From Gemmatimonadota bacterium (GTDB taxonomy: Bacteria; Latescibacterota; UBA2968; GCA-2709665): a stretch of DNA of 64,000 nt. This document shows, one piece after another, positions 60,858 through 64,000 of this stretch. Position 1 is the first letter of the stretch. Each line of letters begins with the position of its first letter. Under the pieces are notes generated by a model. It did no database searches. It was not told the origin of the DNA and saw only the letters and a program-made list of their open reading frames with translations. The translations under genes and the position numbers were made by a program. Location: assembly GCA_028873695.1 (NCBI GenBank), contig JAPPNU010000072.1:11391-75390 (forward strand), given 5' to 3'.

Positions 60858-60888
60858 ATCCTGCACATCCTGTTCATCCTTGTAAATT
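60858..60888. repeat. ATCCTG-type quasi-tandem repeat
   Basis: ATCCTGCACATCCTGTTCAT-CCTTGTAAATT, a 9-base quasi-period. Short repeats of this kind are common between genes in environmental PVC/FCB genomes. It lies between the Tat-leader remnant and the second SGNH gene. Confidence 0.5.
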
Positions 60889-60933
60889 GACGTCTTTTTG
60901 CTTTTCGGTCGAATTCACTCCAGGAGGATTCAG

Positions 60934-61572
60934 ATGCCAGACACGAAAGCTGCCCCTCGCCATGCGTCATTCGTTGAGATAACCGGCGATCCGAACCTGC
61001 CGAATGTGCTTCTCATCGGGGACTCGATTTCAATGGGATATACGATTCCGACTCGAGAACGTCTCAAAGGCAGGGCGAACGTCTACCGTCCGTTCGAAAA
61101 CTGCGGACCGACGAGCCGCGGGCTGGCGCAATTGGACGAATGGCTGGGCGATCGCAAATGGGACGTCATTCACTTCAACTGGGGGTTGCACGACCTGAGA
61201 TACGTCGATGGCGGGGACGGACTCACGGAACCGGGAAAAGGCAGACTGTTCACGTCCGTCGAACAATATAAGGAGAATCTGGGGAAGCTGGTGTCGAGGC
61301 TGAAGACGACCGGAGCGAAGCTGATCTGGGCGACGACGACACCCGTACCTGAGGGCGCCAGCGGACGAAAGTTGGGAGACGCTGCGATTTATAACATCGC
61401 CGCGGCGGAGATTGTGAACGAGCCGGGCATTACGATCAACGATCTTCACGCATTCGCCCTTCCGCGACTGAATGAACTTCAGCTTCCTCGAGACGTACAT
61501 TTTACCCAGGAGGGCTCGGCGGCTCTGGCAGACCAGGTAACCGCCGCGATTCTGGAGCGCCTGAGCGAGTGA
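60934..61572 (+). CDS. SGNH/GDSL hydrolase
   Basis: 212 residues from ATG 60934 with AGGAGG 7 bp upstream. Block I is VLLIGDSISMGYT with the nucleophile Ser; NWGLHDLRYV supplies the Asn of block III; and VHFTQEGSAALADQV carries the Asp/His-type block V. Members are esterases or deacetylases of glycans. No signal peptide. It is a close copy of the second half of the broken gene at 59275-60615, with long identical stretches at DNA level, so the two are tandem duplicates. Confidence 0.9.
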   Translation: MPDTKAAPRHASFVEITGDPNLPNVLLIGDSISMGYTIPTRERLKGRANVYRPFENCGPTSRGLAQLDEWLGDRKWDVIHFNWGLHDLRYVDGGDGLTEPGKGRLFTSVEQYKENLGKLVSRLKTTGAKLIWATTTPVPEGASGRKLGDAAIYNIAAAEIVNEPGITINDLHAFALPRLNELQLPRDVHFTQEGSAALADQVTAAILERLSE

Positions 61573-61898
61573 ATCCGGAAGCCGTCAAAGCGATTATCGC
61601 GTCGCTCAAAGAGAACGGATATCCGTACGTCGAGGGCAAGACATGGACGACCGACGCGTTTTATCGAGAGACCCGGTCAAAGGTCAAGAAACGCCGACAG
61701 GAAGGATGCATCACGGTTGAGATGGAAGCTGCGGCGTTATTCGCGGCCGCAAGGTTCCGCGGCGTACAATTGGCGCAGCTATTGTACGGATCGGACGACG
61801 TCAGCAGCGCGGAGTGGGATCCCAGAGAAATGGGAAGAGAGGAATCTGCCAGAGAAGCGCTCTTCCGGCTGGCGTTGGATGCATGTCTAAGGCTGTGA
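61569..61898 (+). pseudogene. C-terminal fragment of a nucleoside (uridine-type) phosphorylase
   Basis: 109 residues opening at a GTG within the SGNH stop codon. TTDAFYRETRSKVKKRRQEG and CITVEMEAAALFAAARFRGV are the signature C-terminal region of uridine phosphorylase-like enzymes, where VEMEAAALFA binds the ribose. LLYGSDDVSSAEWDPREMG follows. The N-terminal ~130-150 residues, including the phosphate site, are missing. The join lies exactly at the duplicated SGNH unit's end, suggesting the duplication broke this gene. Confidence 0.8.
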
Positions 61899-62075
61899 TG
61901 GTAAGAGTAGATTGATCCGGCGGCCGGTACTCAGGCAACTGTCCTCATGTGTCACCAGGCGGCGGGGGGGATGGCTGAAATCTTCCCAATAAAACAAGCG
62001 GCAGATGGCAGGGAGTTAACACGAGTAATGCCCCCTTGTTGACATCCCTCGCCGTCTCATCCCCTTCATGCCGAT

Positions 62076-64000
62076 ATGTTCAAGAACTATCTTGTCGTCG
62101 CGCTCCGCAACCTGCTCAGGCACAAGGGTTATACGTTTATCGTACTTACGGGGTTGGCCGTCGGCATGGCCCCCGCGCTGTTGATCGCACTCTATGTGCA
62201 ATCTGAGTTGAACTATGATCGGTTTCGACCCCATTCCGACCGGGTCTACAGAATTCTCAGGGAGACACGGTGGCCGAGCGGACGCATTCAGTGGTCGGCA
62301 GGTCAGAAAGGTGCGCTTGCCTCGGCGCTGCGCGAAAATTTCGAAGAAGTGGAAGAGGCAACGCGATTCTGGGCTGTTTCCACCTGGGTGGGTTCCGGAG
62401 ACACGGGATTCAGACAGAGATTCTGTCTCGCGGACAGGAACATCCTGGAATTCTTCGGCATCGAGGTCCTGTCCGGTGACCCTGAGACTGTTCTTTCGGA
62501 ACCGTCATCCGCTGTGCTCACACAGGAAATGGCGCAGAAATACTTCGGGAGTGAGAATCCGATCGGGAAGATCATCACGGCAGAACGCCTGTATTTTGGG
62601 AGATTGGACCTTAAAATCACAGGGGTTCTGGCGGACATGCCGTCCAATTCTCATTTCAAGTTTGATTTCATAACAGCAACACCAACGGATTACATTCGCA
62701 AGCAGCAGCTTTGGGACACCTGGACAAAATCCGGAATCACGACCCCTGCCCACACGTACGTCCGGCTCGCAGAAGGAGTCGCCGCGTCGGCAATTGAGCG
62801 TAAACTGCCCGAGCTGCTCGCCCTGTATCTGGGTCCGGACAGGGGCGAACACAAAGGCACCGAGAATCTCTATCATCTTCAATCACTAAAGCGGATTCAC
62901 CTCTACTCCGGTCTCGACTATGGATACCATCGGGGCGGAAGGGGCGATATAAGAGATTTGTATCAACTGATTACCATTGGGGCCTTTGTTCTGATCATCG
63001 CATGTATCAATTTCATGAGTCTCGCAACAGCACGCGCCGCAAATCGCCTTCGAGAAATCGGGATGCGAAAGGCAATGGGGGCAAGGCGTCGTCAACTGAT
63101 TATACAATTCCTGGGCGAGTCCGTTTTTCTGTCAGGCCTGGCCATGTTGCTTGCGCTGTTCATTGCAGCGCTGTTATTGCCCGACTTCACGATGTTGATT
63201 GGGGCCGATTTACCACTGGATCTGATCGAAAATTCGACGGCGCCAACATGGCTGATCGGAATTGCCCTCTTTGCGGGATTTCTATCAGGCAGCTATCCTG
63301 CATTCTTCATGTCGGGCTTTCAGCCGGTGGCCGCGTTACGTGGAATGTCGAAGACCCTCTCGGGTGGCGTCCGGTGTAGAAAATCGCTCGTCGTTTCGCA
63401 GTTCGCGATCGCCACACTATTGATCATCTGTACGTTCGTCGTGTATCGACAATTGGAGTTCATTAGCAAGAAAGACCTGGGATTCGATGATGAGCATGTG
63501 CTGGTTATGCCAATTTTCGACAATGCCCAACTGATGATAGCGGAAAAGAGCGCCCTGTCGAAGAAATACCATATCGTAAAACAGGAGTTTCTGAAACATC
63601 CCAATGTCACAATGGCGACAGCCTCGCGTGGAATCCCCGGCGGGCTTCGAAGCGGAAGTTATGCTCCGACTCTGAAGGTCGAAGACGGCAGAGAGATTGA
63701 AGTTCGGATGTTTGATGTGGACGTGGACTTTATTCGCTTTTTCGATTTGAGCCTTGTATCCGGCAGATCGTTTTCCGAAGAAGACGCAGATAGCTGGCGC
63801 GGAAACTCTGAGATACGCTATATCATAACGGAAACGACAGCCGAAAATCTGGGATGGGAAGATCCGATCGGTGAGTCATTGAGGGGAAAGGGACATTTGT
63901 CGCAAGGACGAGTCATTGGTGTGATCGAAGACTTCCATCTGGATCTGCGGCACCGGATTGAGCCGGTCGTCCTGACGGTTTCCCCTGTCAGATTGAGGTA
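62076..64000 (+). CDS. MacB/FtsX-type ABC transporter permease (3' partial)
   Basis: Open from ATG 62076 to the window end, 641 codons, no stop reached. The N-terminus, MFKNYLVVALRNLLRHKGYT, leads into TM1 (FIVLTGLAVGMAPALLIALY). A MacB-type periplasmic domain follows (YDRFRPHSDRVYRILRETR, NPIGKIITAERLYFG). The first FtsX unit has FVLIIACINFMSLATARAA and REIGMRKAMGARRRQLI, then two more TM segments. A second copy of the periplasmic domain begins near LEFISKKDLGFDDEHVLVMP. The expected total length is ~790-850 residues. It is of the type found in multi-permease lipoprotein or peptide export systems. No ATPase is in view. Confidence 0.9.
   Translation, partial: MFKNYLVVALRNLLRHKGYTFIVLTGLAVGMAPALLIALYVQSELNYDRFRPHSDRVYRILRETRWPSGRIQWSAGQKGALASALRENFEEVEEATRFWAVSTWVGSGDTGFRQRFCLADRNILEFFGIEVLSGDPETVLSEPSSAVLTQEMAQKYFGSENPIGKIITAERLYFGRLDLKITGVLADMPSNSHFKFDFITATPTDYIRKQQLWDTWTKSGITTPAHTYVRLAEGVAASAIERKLPELLALYLGPDRGEHKGTENLYHLQSLKRIHLYSGLDYGYHRGGRGDIRDLYQLITIGAFVLIIACINFMSLATARAANRLREIGMRKAMGARRRQLIIQFLGESVFLSGLAMLLALFIAALLLPDFTMLIGADLPLDLIENSTAPTWLIGIALFAGFLSGSYPAFFMSGFQPVAALRGMSKTLSGGVRCRKSLVVSQFAIATLLIICTFVVYRQLEFISKKDLGFDDEHVLVMPIFDNAQLMIAEKSALSKKYHIVKQEFLKHPNVTMATASRGIPGGLRSGSYAPTLKVEDGREIEVRMFDVDVDFIRFFDLSLVSGRSFSEEDADSWRGNSEIRYIITETTAENLGWEDPIGESLRGKGHLSQGRVIGVIEDFHLDLRHRIEPVVLTVSPVRLR

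Overview
The window looks like a contig end from an uncultivated, GC-rich, Gram-negative bacterium of the FCB/PVC kind, most plausibly Latescibacterota or a close relative. This is an inference from gene content, not from a marker gene: a GWxTD-domain protein, CRTAC1/ASPIC proteins, FGE-fold lipoproteins, a PorV/PorQ-type barrel next to a protein with a type IX-like C-terminal tail, a TonB receptor with a carboxypeptidase-like N-terminus, several heparinase II/III-fold proteins, Gfo/Idh/MocA oxidoreductases, and many short dispersed non-coding repeats. No rRNA, tRNA or CRISPR array was seen. The first ~105 bases are a poly-C artefact of the contig end.

Left part, minus strand (1-22.4 kb). A sugar block holds two heparinase II/III-fold proteins (the first runs off the left edge) and a Gfo/Idh/MocA dehydrogenase. 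Next comes a tight five-gene operon, read from 14.6 kb down to 7.5 kb: two FGE-fold lipoproteins, a TPR protein, a CRTAC1 protein and a GWxTD protein. Then follows an outer-membrane operon, read from 22.4 kb down to 14.8 kb: small beta-barrel, TonB-dependent receptor, large secreted protein with a sorting-type tail, and PorV/PorQ-like barrel.

Middle part, plus strand (23.2-44.3 kb). A long run of mostly co-directional catabolic genes: heparinase-fold lyase, GNAT acetyltransferase, two AAC(3)-fold proteins (one fused to a TIM-barrel isomerase-like domain), metallo-beta-lactamase-fold hydrolase, CocE/NonD hydrolase, kelch propeller, M55 D-aminopeptidase, six-bladed-propeller protein, metallophosphoesterase, SixA-type phosphatase, crotonase plus acyl-CoA ligase (ATGA-coupled), phytanoyl-CoA-type dioxygenase, amidohydrolase, M3 oligoendopeptidase, second Gfo/Idh/MocA protein and an aldo/keto reductase. 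The theme is turnover of complex, amide- and acyl-decorated organic matter.

The most striking locus is 44.5-49.4 kb. A complete response-regulator receiver domain is fused to a complete glutamate-dehydrogenase-type enzyme, followed 11 bp later by a membrane-anchored hybrid histidine kinase with PAS, HisKA, ATPase, two receivers and an HPt domain. Every catalytic residue I checked is present at family spacing. The arrangement suggests an amino-acid dehydrogenase controlled directly by a phosphorelay.

Right part (49.6-62 kb) is an accessory region of unrelated small genes and remnants: a HicBA module, two truncated XRE antitoxin-like genes, an orphan XRE gene, two HAD hydrolases, an ArsR-type regulator, a sulfotransferase-like protein, two methyltransferases, an ankyrin protein, an APH-fold kinase, duplicated SGNH hydrolases (one inside a gene broken by an in-frame TAG), a Tat-leader remnant and a nucleoside-phosphorylase C-terminal fragment. 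The window ends inside a MacB/FtsX-type ABC permease.

At least five families of short non-coding repeats lie between genes, including two MITE-like elements with terminal inverted repeats.
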